DNA of 52,079 bases from positions 2,648-54,726 of the forward strand of contig NZ_DDJO01000001.1 of assembly GCF_002339505.1 (NCBI RefSeq), written 5' to 3'. The notes beneath the pieces are model-generated. The model ran no database searches, was not told the DNA's origin, and was given only the letters and a program-made list of their open reading frames with translations. Below, piece after piece: positions 16,152 through 23,514 of the stretch (position 1 is its first letter; each line of letters opens with the position of its first letter). The position numbers and the translations under genes are program-made. The stretch comes from Corynebacterium sp. UBA2622 (GTDB taxonomy: Bacteria; Actinomycetota; Actinomycetes; Mycobacteriales; Mycobacteriaceae).

Positions 16152-17585
16152 TCAGAATGGTGCTTCCGCGGAGAGGCCGAGGACGTCGTAAAGCTGCGCG
16201 GCGGTCCAGATCTCGATTTCCTGACCCTTGTCCATGAGCTCGCGGGCGCGCTTTTCCTTGGAGGTCATCGTGGCCCACTCGCCGGTGACCAGGACCGTCG
16301 TCTTCTTGGTCACGTTCTTTCCCACGGTGGCGCCCTGGTCGGCGATCCCGGCCCAGAGGGTGCCCTTGTCGTAGGGATCGAACTCGCCGGTCAGAGTGAC
16401 GTTTTGCCCGTACAGGGGGGACGAGGGGTCGGCTTCGGGATTCGGCTCCGGGACCGTGTCGGGTGTGGCCACGGACTGCCAGGGGGCGGGCCCGCGTGCG
16501 GGACGGGGCTTCTCGGTGGGCTCGTCAGCTTCCACACGGGCACCCGGCTGCCCGGATCCCGGCCCGGCCTGATTGCTGCCCCGGGGCTCCACGGCAGCGG
16601 CGGCCACCGCGGTCGGGACCGGCCCGCGCACGGCCTCGGCCTGCAGGGCGCGGGTGGCACCCGAGCGGTCCCGCAGCACGGGCGTGACGCGCTCCGGGGC
16701 GATGACCCCCAGGGCGAAGCCGGTGTCGTGCACGAAGCTCATGAGCGAGCCCTCGTGGCCGGCGGCCCGGGCCATCTCGACCATGATGCCGGCGCATGCC
16801 GCGGCGTCGGCGCACGCGTCATGGTGGTTGTCGAGGGGGACTCCGAAGTGCTCGGCGAGGGTGGGAAGCTTGTGGTCGCGTACCTCGAGACGGGTGGCGC
16901 GGGCCTGCGCCAGGGTGCAGGCGAACATCACCGGGGGAACGTCCCGGCCGGTGGCGAGGCAGGCGTCACGGAGCGCGGAGGCGTCAAACTGCGCGTTGTG
17001 GGCGACAACCGGCAGGTCACCCACGAAGTCGACGAACTCGGCGACGCGCTCGCCCACGGAGGGTTGACCGGAGACGTCCTCCGCGGTGATCCCGTGAATG
17101 GAGACGTTGAAGGGATCGAACTCCCCCAGGGACTCCGGGGGCGTGCACAGCAACGCCGCGCGTTCGACCTCCTCGCCGTCGACGATCTTGACCAGGCCCA
17201 TCTGGCAGATCGACCCCCAGCGCTGGTTGGCGGTCTCCACGTCGAATCCGACAAAGCTGAAACCCGGGATGCCCGCCCGCCCGGCGGGGGAGGCCTGGTC
17301 GGGAGCGTCGCCGCGGCGGGCTGCGTCGAGGAGCGAGAGGAGCTCGGCGGGTCCCCCGGTATCCCCGGGGGTGAAGGCGATGACCACCGTGGCGCCACCG
17401 GTGCTGACCTCGACCGTGCCACCGTCCCAGGCATCACCCTCGCGCGCCACCGCCGCACCCGTGATGTCCCCGATCTCGATCCGGCGCCCACCGGACGAGC
17501 CGGACAGGGCTGCCTCCAGGGGAGAGGGCTGGAGGATGAGGGCGGAGTTGGTCACCGAGACGGTGGCGCCGTGGGCGGAAATCAC
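16152..17585 (-). CDS. DnaQ-type DEDDh 3'-5' exonuclease with C-terminal BRCT domain
   Basis: 477-residue protein in three parts. Residues 1-95 form a beta-rich, PH-like region of unknown role. Residues 110-275 are a DEDDh exonuclease with all catalytic residues: Asp115 and Glu117 in GFDVETAN, Asp201 in AHNAQFDAS, His255 and Asp260 in HHDACADA. A Pro/Ala-rich linker leads to a BRCT domain (about 385-477; QNVTLTGEF, KTTVLVTGEW). It may proofread or process DNA ends. I chose GTG 17585 because GAGGAG lies 8-9 nt upstream; the longer in-frame start has no such site. A TAGGAT hexamer about 70 nt upstream (17657-17662) is a possible -10. Confidence 0.88.
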   Translation of the reverse strand: MISAHGATVSVTNSALILQPSPLEAALSGSSGGRRIEIGDITGAAVAREGDAWDGGTVEVSTGGATVVIAFTPGDTGGPAELLSLLDAARRGDAPDQASPAGRAGIPGFSFVGFDVETANQRWGSICQMGLVKIVDGEEVERAALLCTPPESLGEFDPFNVSIHGITAEDVSGQPSVGERVAEFVDFVGDLPVVAHNAQFDASALRDACLATGRDVPPVMFACTLAQARATRLEVRDHKLPTLAEHFGVPLDNHHDACADAAACAGIMVEMARAAGHEGSLMSFVHDTGFALGVIAPERVTPVLRDRSGATRALQAEAVRGPVPTAVAAAAVEPRGSNQAGPGSGQPGARVEADEPTEKPRPARGPAPWQSVATPDTVPEPNPEADPSSPLYGQNVTLTGEFDPYDKGTLWAGIADQGATVGKNVTKKTTVLVTGEWATMTSKEKRARELMDKGQEIEIWTAAQLYDVLGLSAEAPF

Positions 17586-17725
17586 GTGGGCTGCTCCTCG
17601 AGGGGTCGGATCCGGCGTACACACGGCCGCGGGCAGGACGTGGCCGTTCCCGGCTCATCCTACCCGCGGGGGTCACCGGCCCGGGGGCGGCATCGACCGC
17701 GTCCCGGCCGGATCGGCACCGGTGT

Positions 17726-19933
17726 CTACCCGGCCGCGAGCTCCTCCGTGTCCTCACCGGCTTCCTCGGTGACCGGCGGCTCGATCTGCTTCAGCATCAC
17801 CGTCGAGCGCGCCGGGACGATCTTGGTGCCGCCGGCGTCGATGTTCTCCTTCTCGGCGGGGTAACCGAGGGGTTCGGTGGTGTCGATGAGCACCTCCCAC
17901 TTCGAGCCGAGGCTCTTGTCCGGCAGGGTGAACTCGATGTCCTCGTAGTGGGCGTTGAACATGAGGATGAACGAGTCGTCCGTGATGCGCTGGCCGCGGC
18001 GGTCCGCCTCGGTGATCGCGTCACCGTTGAGGTAGGCCATGAGCGCCTTGCCGAAGGCGAAGTCCCAGTCCTCCTGGGTCATCAGCTTGCCCGAGGGCAC
18101 GAGCCAGGCGATCTCACGGCCGATCACGTCGGTGCCCAGGGCACCTCCCTCGAGGAAGCGGCGGCGGCGGAACACCGGGTGGCGCTTGCGGATCGCGATG
18201 AGGCGGCGGGTGAAGTCATGCAGCTCGCTGCCGATGTCCAGGTGGTCCCAGTTCATCCACGACAGCTCGTTGTCCTGGCAGTAAACGTTGTTGTTGCCGT
18301 TCTGCGTGCGGGCGAACTCGTCGCCGTGCGCGATCATCGGGGTGCCCTGGGACAGCAGGAGGGTGGTGAGGAAGTTTCGGCGCTGCTGCGCGCGCAGCTG
18401 CAGCACCTCGGGGTCCTCCGTCGGGCCCTCCACGCCGCAGTTCCAGGAGCGGTTGTGGCTCTCGCCGTCCCGGTTTTCCTCCCCGTTGGCCTCGTTGTGC
18501 TTCTCGTTGTAGGAGACGAGGTCGTTGAGGGTGAAGCCGTCGTGGGCGGTGATGAAGTTGATCGACGCGGTGGGACGGCGCCCGTTGTGCTGGTACAGGT
18601 CAGAGGAACCGGTCAGGCGCGAGGCGAACTCGCCCAGGGTCGCCGGCTCACCGCGCCAGAAGTCGCGCACGGTGTCGCGGTACTTGCCGTTCCACTCGCT
18701 CCACAGGGCGGGGAAGTTGCCCACCTGGTAGCCGCCCTCGCCGACGTCCCAGGGCTCGGCGATGAGCTTGACCTGGGAGACGACGGGGTCCTGCTGGCAC
18801 AGGTCGAAGAACGTGGCCAGGCGGTCGACGTCGGAGAACTCGCGGGCCAGGGTGGAGGCGAGGTCGAAGCGGAACCCGTCGACGTGCATCTCGGTGACCC
18901 AGTAGCGCAGCGAGTCCATGATCAGCTGCAGGGAGTGCGGGTCGCGCACGTTGAGGGAGTTGCCCGTGCCCGTGTAGTCCATGTAGTGGAACTTGTCGCC
19001 GTCGACGAGGCGGTAGTAGGCCTCGTTGTCGATGCCGCGGAAGGCGATGGTGGGGCCGAGGTGGTTGCCCTCGGAGGTGTGGTTGTAAACCACGTCGAGG
19101 ATGATCTCGATGCCGGCCTCGTGGTACGCGCGCACCATCCCCTTGAACTCGGCGACGGCATCGCCCGGGTTGTCGGTGGAGGCGTAGTTGTTCTCCGGGG
19201 CGAAGAAGCCGAAGGTGTTGTAACCCCAGTAGTTGCGCAGGCCCAGGTCGCGCAGGCGGTCGTCCTGCAGGAACTGGTGCACGGGGAGAAGCTCCACCGA
19301 GGTCACACCGAGGTCGGTGAGGTAGTCGATCATCGCGGGGTGGGCCATGCCGGCGTACGTGCCGCGGAGGTTTTCCGGGATGTCCGGATGGGTCTGCGTC
19401 ATGCCCTTGACGTGGCATTCGTAGATGATCGTCTCCTCGTCGGGGACGTTCGGGTTGCGGTCGTCGCCCCAGTCGAAGAAGGGGTTGATCACCACCGAGA
19501 GCATGGTGTGGCCGAGGGAGTCCTCCTCGTTGCGCCCCCGGCCCGGCTCCGGGTCGTTGACGTCGTAGGAGAACAGCGAGGTGTGCTGGTCGAAGTCACC
19601 GTCGAAGGCGCGCGCGTAGGGGTCGACAAGCAGCTTGGAGGGGTCGCAGCGCTTGCCGTTGGAGGGGTCCCAGGGGCCGTGCACGCGGTAGCCGTAGCGC
19701 TGACCCGGGGTGACCCCGGGCAGGTAGGCGTGCCAGACGAAGTTGTCCACTTCCTCGAGCGGGACGCGGGTTTCGGCGCCCTCGTCGTCGATGAGGCACA
19801 GCTCCACCTTCTCCGCGACGGAGGAGAACAGCGCGAAGTTCGTTCCCGCGCCGTCGTAGGTGGACCCGAGCGGGTAGGCGGATCCGGGCCAGACGAGGTG
19901 GGTCGGAACCGGTGTGGAGTTCAGGTCAGTCAT
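17726..19933 (-). CDS. glgX: Glycogen debranching enzyme (isoamylase type)
   Basis: Hydrolyses alpha-1,6 branches of phosphorylase-limited glycogen and supplies linear dextrins to GlgP and TreY; the same enzyme is called TreX in trehalose loci. The 735-residue product has an N-terminal CBM48-type domain (about 15-110) and a GH13 barrel with DVVYNHTSEGN, nucleophile Asp357 in GFRFDLAS, Glu393 in IAEPWDVG, and THDGFTL written here as TAHDGFTL. ATG 19933 is preferred to the upstream TTG because TACGAT ends 8 nt before it. A TetR regulator lies directly upstream on the same strand. Confidence 0.95.
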   Translation of the reverse strand: MTDLNSTPVPTHLVWPGSAYPLGSTYDGAGTNFALFSSVAEKVELCLIDDEGAETRVPLEEVDNFVWHAYLPGVTPGQRYGYRVHGPWDPSNGKRCDPSKLLVDPYARAFDGDFDQHTSLFSYDVNDPEPGRGRNEEDSLGHTMLSVVINPFFDWGDDRNPNVPDEETIIYECHVKGMTQTHPDIPENLRGTYAGMAHPAMIDYLTDLGVTSVELLPVHQFLQDDRLRDLGLRNYWGYNTFGFFAPENNYASTDNPGDAVAEFKGMVRAYHEAGIEIILDVVYNHTSEGNHLGPTIAFRGIDNEAYYRLVDGDKFHYMDYTGTGNSLNVRDPHSLQLIMDSLRYWVTEMHVDGFRFDLASTLAREFSDVDRLATFFDLCQQDPVVSQVKLIAEPWDVGEGGYQVGNFPALWSEWNGKYRDTVRDFWRGEPATLGEFASRLTGSSDLYQHNGRRPTASINFITAHDGFTLNDLVSYNEKHNEANGEENRDGESHNRSWNCGVEGPTEDPEVLQLRAQQRRNFLTTLLLSQGTPMIAHGDEFARTQNGNNNVYCQDNELSWMNWDHLDIGSELHDFTRRLIAIRKRHPVFRRRRFLEGGALGTDVIGREIAWLVPSGKLMTQEDWDFAFGKALMAYLNGDAITEADRRGQRITDDSFILMFNAHYEDIEFTLPDKSLGSKWEVLIDTTEPLGYPAEKENIDAGGTKIVPARSTVMLKQIEPPVTEEAGEDTEELAAG

Positions 19934-19941
19934 GACGGTCA

Positions 19942-19947
19942 ATCGTA
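19942..19947 (-). promoter_or_regulatory. Putative -10 of glgX (TACGAT)
   Basis: Minus-strand TACGAT ends 8 nt before the glgX ATG. The 55-bp gap to tetR has room for a full promoter, so glgX need not depend on tetR read-through. Confidence 0.6.
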
Positions 19948-19988
19948 TATGAACCGACCCTGTTCACCGCACCGGACGCACGCGCCAG

Positions 19989-20546
19989 TTACTCGACGCC
20001 GGGGCCCAGTCCGGCTAGCAGAAAACCGATCGCGCGGTTTACGGCCCGAGCGTCCCCCGGCGCCCGTTCCGCCGCCGCTCCGCCCGTCGCCTGAGCAAGC
20101 TGCGCCGTCGACTGGTGGACGTACGCCGCGCCCAGCGTCATGTACATCAGACCCTCCACCGCGGCGAGCCTGTCGCTTTTTGACGCCCCCTCCGACTCCG
20201 CCCCCAAAGCCCCGAGCATCACGGCACCCAGCTGTGCCCCGACCGGGGAGTCGGGCTGGCTGACCGCGGCGATGACAACCTCGGCGCCGTCGCGGTGGGC
20301 GAGGAGCGCGGCGCGCAGGCGCGCGCAGACCTCGGCCGGCTCGGCTGGCGGGGCGTCGACAAGCGGGGCGATGACGAGCGCGGCGAGGTTGGAAATCAGC
20401 TCCTGCTTGTTCTGGATGTGCCAGTAGAGGGCGCCCGGCGCCACACCGAGGACGGTGGCGATGCGGCGCATGGACACGTCGGCGAGGCCGTACTCGTCCA
20501 GGATGTCGAGGGCGACGCGGGTGATCGCTCCGCGGGAAAGCTGCAT
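19989..20546 (-). CDS. TetR-family transcriptional regulator
   Basis: 185-residue repressor-type protein. The N-terminal helix-turn-helix spans about residues 8-50 (VSMRRIATVLGVAPGALYWHIQNKQEL, a textbook TetR pattern split here by the recognition helix GALYWHI). The C-terminal ligand domain is Ala-rich and not diagnostic. Likely targets are its own promoter, glgX just downstream, or the divergent lipoprotein gene. A duplicated CGGCCGG element lies between it and the lipoprotein gene. ATG 20546 is preceded by TAAGGT, again suggesting a leaderless mRNA. Confidence 0.88.
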   Translation of the reverse strand: MQLSRGAITRVALDILDEYGLADVSMRRIATVLGVAPGALYWHIQNKQELISNLAALVIAPLVDAPPAEPAEVCARLRAALLAHRDGAEVVIAAVSQPDSPVGAQLGAVMLGALGAESEGASKSDRLAAVEGLMYMTLGAAYVHQSTAQLAQATGGAAAERAPGDARAVNRAIGFLLAGLGPGVE

Positions 20547-20554
20547 GTGTCACG

Positions 20555-20560
20555 ACCTTA
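20555..20560 (-). promoter_or_regulatory. Putative -10 of tetR (TAAGGT)
   Basis: Minus-strand TAAGGT ends 8 nt before ATG 20546; no Shine-Dalgarno is visible. Confidence 0.6.
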
Positions 20561-20623
20561 CTGGGTTGTGCGGGCGCGCCATTTCTCCGGTTGTTCTCAC
20601 AGAAAGTGCCCAGAATATTGTCA

Positions 20624-20642
20624 CGGCCGGCTAAACGGCCGG
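20624..20642. repeat. Duplicated CGGCCGG element in the tetR/lipoprotein intergenic region
   Basis: CGGCCGG occurs at 20624-20630 and again at 20636-20642, 12 bp apart. Each copy contains the palindrome CGGCCG. The rest of the 229-bp gap holds the tetR promoter and the lipoprotein leader; I see no gene in it. Confidence 0.45.
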
Positions 20643-20775
20643 TCAGTTTGCCCTTGTTAGATGGCGTGAGCTACCAAGTGGCCCGCAAAGTGGCGTTCTT
20701 CACGCGAGCGGCCCGGGGATCCGAACCAGGGCTCCGGGCACCGCGCGGGGGACACCCACCGAAGAGGAGACAACC

Positions 20776-21465
20776 GTGACACCCAGCACCCGCCCCGCCC
20801 GCGCCCCCCGCATGTTCGCCGCGGCGGCAGTCGCCGTGTTCTCCTGCGGGCTCGGGGCCTGCGGCGCAGGTGACGAGGACTCATCGGGGGGCCTGTCCAC
20901 CGCGGCTGGCGCGCCGGGTGCCACATCGGCCGCGCACGGCGGCGGTGCCGGTGCTGCGGGCCAGGGTGGCGCAACTGCCGCCCAGGACGGGAAACAGACT
21001 GGAGACGCCGCCCCGGGTGGGGGTTCCGATGCCGCCGCGCCGTCGCTGGCGAACCCTCTGGGGAACCCGAACTCCGGCTCCACCTTCCGGCCCCTCGACA
21101 AGGGCAACCCCGCCAGCGCCGCCGACCGCGAGGAGATGCAGCGGACGGTGTACGACTCGATGAACCCCGGCAGCTACGACAAGTGGACCCGCGTTCTGCT
21201 GGAGAATTCCTGCCACAAGGTCGCCGACTCGGTGCAGGCCGAGATGGACCGGATGGGGATGAACATCGACCAGGTCGAGCAGGCGGCGCGGCTGCAGCAG
21301 TCGGGCCAGGGGATCGAGATGCCCCGGACCGAGGTCTCGCTCGACGACGTCAGGGTCGACGGCAACCGGGCATCCGCCTCTGTCACCGCGACCAGCACCA
21401 ACGGAACAAAGACCCAGACGGAGATCTTCGAGCGCGAGGACGGGCGCTGGAAGCTGTGCAACTAA
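20776..21465 (+). CDS. Secreted lipoprotein of unknown function
   Basis: 229 residues with a type II signal peptide. Arg-rich start, hydrophobic core (14-25), and lipobox LGAC with Cys29. It is followed by a Gly/Ala/Ser-rich linker to about residue 105, suited to reach through the cell wall. The C-terminal domain (about 110-229) ends in DGRWKLCN and has a second Cys in ENSCHK, so a disulfide is likely. The shape suggests an NTF2-like domain, which is only a guess. Start GTG 20776 has GAAGAGGAG 6 nt upstream. It would be a client of Lgt and LspA, both encoded in this window. Confidence 0.8.
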   Translation: MTPSTRPARAPRMFAAAAVAVFSCGLGACGAGDEDSSGGLSTAAGAPGATSAAHGGGAGAAGQGGATAAQDGKQTGDAAPGGGSDAAAPSLANPLGNPNSGSTFRPLDKGNPASAADREEMQRTVYDSMNPGSYDKWTRVLLENSCHKVADSVQAEMDRMGMNIDQVEQAARLQQSGQGIEMPRTEVSLDDVRVDGNRASASVTATSTNGTKTQTEIFEREDGRWKLCN

Positions 21466-21486
21466 CCCCGCCGCCGCGGGGCGCAG

Positions 21487-21492
21487 TAGCGT
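21487..21492 (+). promoter_or_regulatory. Putative -10 of the 221-residue membrane protein gene (TAGCGT)
   Basis: TAGCGT ends 8 nt before ATG 21501 within the 35-bp gap after the lipoprotein gene. Confidence 0.5.
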
Positions 21493-21500
21493 AGGGCACC

Positions 21501-22166
21501 ATGACTTCCTCCATCTCCGGCGGGTCCGGCTCGACCGCGGTATCCACGAAGGGCTCCCCCGTGCATTCAGCTCCCTTTCCCGGCCTGCGCCGCGGCGGGA
21601 TACCGGGTGGGCGCCGGTCGCAGGTGGGCGCGGGGGCGGGTCTGCTGGTGCTCGCGCTCGTCGCGGGAAGTGTCGCCGGAGTTGTCTGGGGCGCGTTGCG
21701 CCCCGGATACGAGGTGATGGTTCAGGACGGCGGTGCGGTCGTCGACCAGGCGGCCAGCCCGGCCAGCGTGGAGTTCTCCTCCTTCGCCTGGTTCGCACTC
21801 ATAACGGGTGTCCTGGGCCTCGTCCTGTCCGTCCGGGCGTACTCGCGTGCGGGCGGGCGGGTGTCGCCGGGCACCATGCTCTGGGTCATCGTCTCCGCGC
21901 TCGCGGGTTCCTTCGCGGTCTTCACGTTCGGAACGTGGGCGGCGGGGTTCTTCTCCGACACCCCGGGCCACGTCGATCTCACCGAGGGGGCGCGTTTCCA
22001 CGTCATCCCCGCCCTCCACCCGGGAATCGGTTGGCTGGCGGCTCCATTCACGGCTGCGCTGTCCTACTGGCTTCTCGCGCTCGTCACCCCGGAGAGGGCG
22101 CCCGACGACGGACCGGAGCCGGCCGCCGCGGAACCCCCCGCGGAGGGCGTCGGGCGGGAAGGGTAA
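21501..22166 (+). CDS. Four-helix integral membrane protein (DUF2567-like)
   Basis: 221 residues. A Ser/Gly-rich cytoplasmic N-terminus (1-42) precedes four probable membrane helices (about 45-65, 95-113, 125-148 and 175-195) and an acidic Pro/Ala-rich tail. An extracytoplasmic loop after helix 1 contains RPGYEVMVQDGGAVVDQ. Size and layout resemble actinobacterial DUF2567 proteins, but I cannot confirm that without a profile search. It follows the lipoprotein gene and converges with the YbjN-like gene, whose stop is 19 bp away. Confidence 0.75.
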   Translation: MTSSISGGSGSTAVSTKGSPVHSAPFPGLRRGGIPGGRRSQVGAGAGLLVLALVAGSVAGVVWGALRPGYEVMVQDGGAVVDQAASPASVEFSSFAWFALITGVLGLVLSVRAYSRAGGRVSPGTMLWVIVSALAGSFAVFTFGTWAAGFFSDTPGHVDLTEGARFHVIPALHPGIGWLAAPFTAALSYWLLALVTPERAPDDGPEPAAAEPPAEGVGREG

Positions 22167-22185
22167 CCCCTTACCGGCGCCGCAC

Positions 22186-23259
22186 TCACCCTTCGCCGGC
22201 GGGCCAGTTCACCACGGAGGTGCCCTGACTCTGGGTGCTGATGGTGTCCACGGCCCCGAGGATGGCCACCAGCGAGGAGATGACGTAGTTGTTCAACTGG
22301 TCGCGGGACAGCCCGGCGCTGATCACGCAGGTCGTCTCCACGTGCACGTGGAGGACCCCATCGAACTCGTGCAGGTACACCCTCAGGTTGCCCGATTCCT
22401 CGTTCACGCTGTTGCACATCAACCAGAGGGGCAGGAACCCGGTGTCGGCATCGCGGCCCGAATCCCACATCGCGGTCACCCGCGCGTAGGCCTCGCCGTC
22501 GATGCACACCGCGAAGGGCACGCCGTTGACGCCGGTGGCGATGACCTCCTCCGGGGTGAGGCCGTAGGAGAAGTCGAGCATGTCCAGGGCTTCCGCGAGA
22601 TCGGTGATGCACACTTCGGCCGTCACCTCCGCGGCGGGGGAGCCCTCGGCCCCGCCGAAGAACCCGTGGGTGTACTCGTCCGGGGCGGCCGAGACATCGC
22701 GGTGACCGCCGCGCGGCAGGTGCCGTGCCGAGGGGTGCGCTCCGAGCAGGGCGTCGGTGTCCTGCGCCCGGGTCAGCGTCGGCGGCAGGGGGTGGTCGAA
22801 CTCCACCGGAAGGAATTTCTCCCGCAGCTGAACGGAGAACGCGGCCATGTGCTCAAAGGCGTCGACAAGCTCCTGGAAAAGCTGCTCGTCGCTGAGCCCG
22901 AACTTGGCCAGTATCCCCGCGCGCAGGCGCACGTCGAGATCCCCGGCATCCGTGAGCCGGTAGGAGGCGACGGGGCCGACCCTGTCGTGGTTCCAGGTGT
23001 TGATGAAGCGTGCAAGTGGGGAGCCGTACTCGAACTCGACGGGGACACGCTGCTGGCAGTCCGCCACGAGGGTGAGCGGCTTCTCGTGGTCCACCCACAC
23101 GGTGGTGACGTAACCGGGGGCGGACACGACCAGCCTGTCGGGTGCCTCGAGGGGGTCGAACCCGAGCCCGCGCAGGGCATCCGCTACCCGCTCGAGGGTG
23201 ACCTCGGCCGGGACCTCCCCGATTCCCTCGGGCCCTTCCTGAGCTCGGTGCCTGCTCAT
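22186..23259 (-). CDS. Tandem YbjN-like domain protein
   Basis: 357 residues with two similar alpha/beta units of about 130 residues each (about 20-150 and 220-350). Both pair an N-terminal helix region (LERVADALRGLGF; ALDMLDFSYG) with a sheet-forming half, as in YbjN/bacterial sensory-transduction-like proteins that resemble type III secretion chaperones. The linker (about 180-215) is Arg/His/Gly-rich. ATG 23259 has GAGGAGG 6 nt upstream, so I reject the longer form starting 34 codons earlier. The role is unknown; in E. coli YbjN affects stress and motility phenotypes. Confidence 0.75.
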   Translation of the reverse strand: MSRHRAQEGPEGIGEVPAEVTLERVADALRGLGFDPLEAPDRLVVSAPGYVTTVWVDHEKPLTLVADCQQRVPVEFEYGSPLARFINTWNHDRVGPVASYRLTDAGDLDVRLRAGILAKFGLSDEQLFQELVDAFEHMAAFSVQLREKFLPVEFDHPLPPTLTRAQDTDALLGAHPSARHLPRGGHRDVSAAPDEYTHGFFGGAEGSPAAEVTAEVCITDLAEALDMLDFSYGLTPEEVIATGVNGVPFAVCIDGEAYARVTAMWDSGRDADTGFLPLWLMCNSVNEESGNLRVYLHEFDGVLHVHVETTCVISAGLSRDQLNNYVISSLVAILGAVDTISTQSQGTSVVNWPAGEG

Positions 23260-23424
23260 CTCAGCCTCCTCGGGTCGTGTCTGTGGAGCGCGCTGCGGCA
23301 CGCGGCGGAACCTCCCCGCCGCGGGGCCGGGCCCGCCCGCGACATGAGCCCCGCAACGCAAGCCCCACGTCGTGATCCTAGTCCCCGCACGCTACCAACG
23401 AGCCGGTTCGGCAGCGGCACCGCC

Positions 23425-23458
23425 CGCGGGTAACCCGCGCGCCCCGACGGCGCGCGGG
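23425..23458. promoter_or_regulatory. Two overlapping palindromes upstream of hisD
   Basis: CGCGGGTAACCCGCG (23425-23439) is a perfect dyad. Its right half is also the start of a second inverted repeat, CCCGCGCGCC (23434-23443) with GGCGCGCGGG (23449-23458), 10 perfect bp and a 5-nt loop. The second one covers the expected -35 area of hisD. Only one of the two can form at a time in RNA; as DNA, either may be an operator. Confidence 0.5.
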
Positions 23459-23472
23459 CACCCGCGCCACCC

Positions 23473-23478
23473 TACAAT
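23473..23478 (+). promoter_or_regulatory. Putative -10 of hisD (TACAAT)
   Basis: TACAAT is the only good -10 match near hisD and would give a leader of about 30 nt that includes the GGGAGGA ribosome-binding site. Confidence 0.6.
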
Positions 23479-23514
23479 GGCGGGGAAATCACCTGACCAC
23501 CGCGGGAGGACACG

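Noticed and set aside
17948..20263. 771-codon plus-strand frame opposite glgX and tetR
   Set aside because: It crosses two genuine genes in antisense and shows only the composition bias of high-GC DNA.
20655..20740. tRNA-like pieces (a GGTAGCTCA-like and a GGTTCGGATCC-like string on the minus strand)
   Set aside because: The pieces occur in the wrong order for a tRNA and the flanking bases do not pair into T- or acceptor stems.
23415..23430. Fragment GGCACCGC resembling part of a T-box consensus upstream of hisD
   Set aside because: The full T-box sequence and a specifier stem are not visible, and TACAAT downstream would exclude it from the transcript. A covariance-model search would settle it.
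23344..23433. Possible 29-codon leader peptide before hisD
   Set aside because: It has no run of histidine codons, no ribosome-binding site, and lies upstream of the best hisD -10.
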